Shown here in pieces: positions 5,422 through 5,566 of a DNA stretch of 5,566 nucleotides (position 1 is its first letter; every line of letters begins with the position of its first letter). The stretch covers positions 1 through 5,566 of the forward strand of contig CATLVA010000128.1 of NCBI GenBank assembly GCA_950060715.1. The letters run 5' to 3'. The DNA comes from an uncultured Oligoflexia bacterium. GTDB taxonomy: Bacteria; Bdellovibrionota; Bacteriovoracia; Bacteriovoracales; Bacteriovoracaceae. The notes under the pieces are model-generated. The model had not been told where the DNA came from, made no database searches, and saw only the letters and a program-made list of their open reading frames with translations. A program made the position numbers and the translations under genes.

Positions 5422-5566
5422 ATGGGTTTACGTATCAACACTAACGTGTCGAGTTTGAATGCTCAAAGAAATTTGGGAAAAACAAGACTCGATCAACAGA
5501 AAGTTCTTGAGCAACTTTCTTCTGGTCAAAGGATCAATAGAGCGGGAGATGATGCCGCTGGTCTCG
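5422..5566 (+). CDS. Flagellin, N-terminal part (cut by window edge)
   Basis: Flagellin is the exported subunit that polymerises into the flagellar filament. The 48 visible codons are the conserved N-terminal D0/D1 start: MGLRINTN followed by [18 protein letters not shown], then the hallmark [17 protein letters not shown]. This leaves no doubt about the family. The rest of the gene lies beyond the right edge, so the central variable region and C-terminus cannot be judged. Such genomes often carry several flagellin copies, so I give no numbered symbol. A sigma-28-like promoter, a structured leader of about 67 bases and a strong ribosome binding site precede it, which fits a highly expressed, late-class, post-transcriptionally controlled gene. 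It diverges from the acetyltransferase gene. Confidence 0.97.
   Translation, partial: MGLRINTNVSSLNAQRNLGKTRLDQQKVLEQLSSGQRINRAGDDAAGL

Overview
The window is AT-rich with dense, short-spaced genes and looks like chromosomal DNA of a free-swimming Gram-negative bacterium. The best guess is Bdellovibrionota, in particular the low-GC Bacteriovorax/Peredibacter side. This rests on the style of the flagellin N-terminus, the small nine-cysteine protein, the UbiB-like kinase and the base composition. It is an inference from memory of those families, not a database result. No mobile element, CRISPR array, tRNA or rRNA is visible.

Layout. Positions 1-2028 hold a four-gene operon on the minus strand, read from right to left: an exported hypothetical protein, a small cysteine-rich zinc-ribbon-like protein, transcript cleavage factor GreA, and the N-terminal third of DNA helicase RecG running off the left edge. 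The genes overlap or are spaced by 14 bases, so they are very probably cotranscribed. A 63-base divergent gap separates them from two plus-strand genes: a VOC/glyoxalase-fold protein (2092-2484) and a full-length UbiB/ABC1 kinase-like membrane protein (2560-4272). The UbiB gene meets a tandem-GNAT acetyltransferase gene (minus strand, ends at 4273) tail to tail with no base between the stop codons. A 150-base divergent regulatory region (about 5272-5421) then leads to the first 48 codons of a flagellin gene that leaves the window on the right.

How it works together. GreA rescues backtracked RNA polymerase and RecG remodels stalled forks, so the left operon joins transcription and replication maintenance. 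The two upstream proteins of that operon have no known role. The flagellin leader is the most interesting regulatory region. It has a sigma-28-like promoter and a hairpin that presents AGGA in its loop. A second GGA-rich site overlaps the Shine-Dalgarno sequence. This is the architecture of CsrA(-FliW)-controlled flagellin mRNAs.

A second pattern runs through the window. The four promoter-proximal genes lack a Shine-Dalgarno sequence and instead carry a -10-like hexamer 6-7 bases before a start codon, which suggests leaderless mRNAs. Operon-internal genes and flagellin have clear Shine-Dalgarno sequences.
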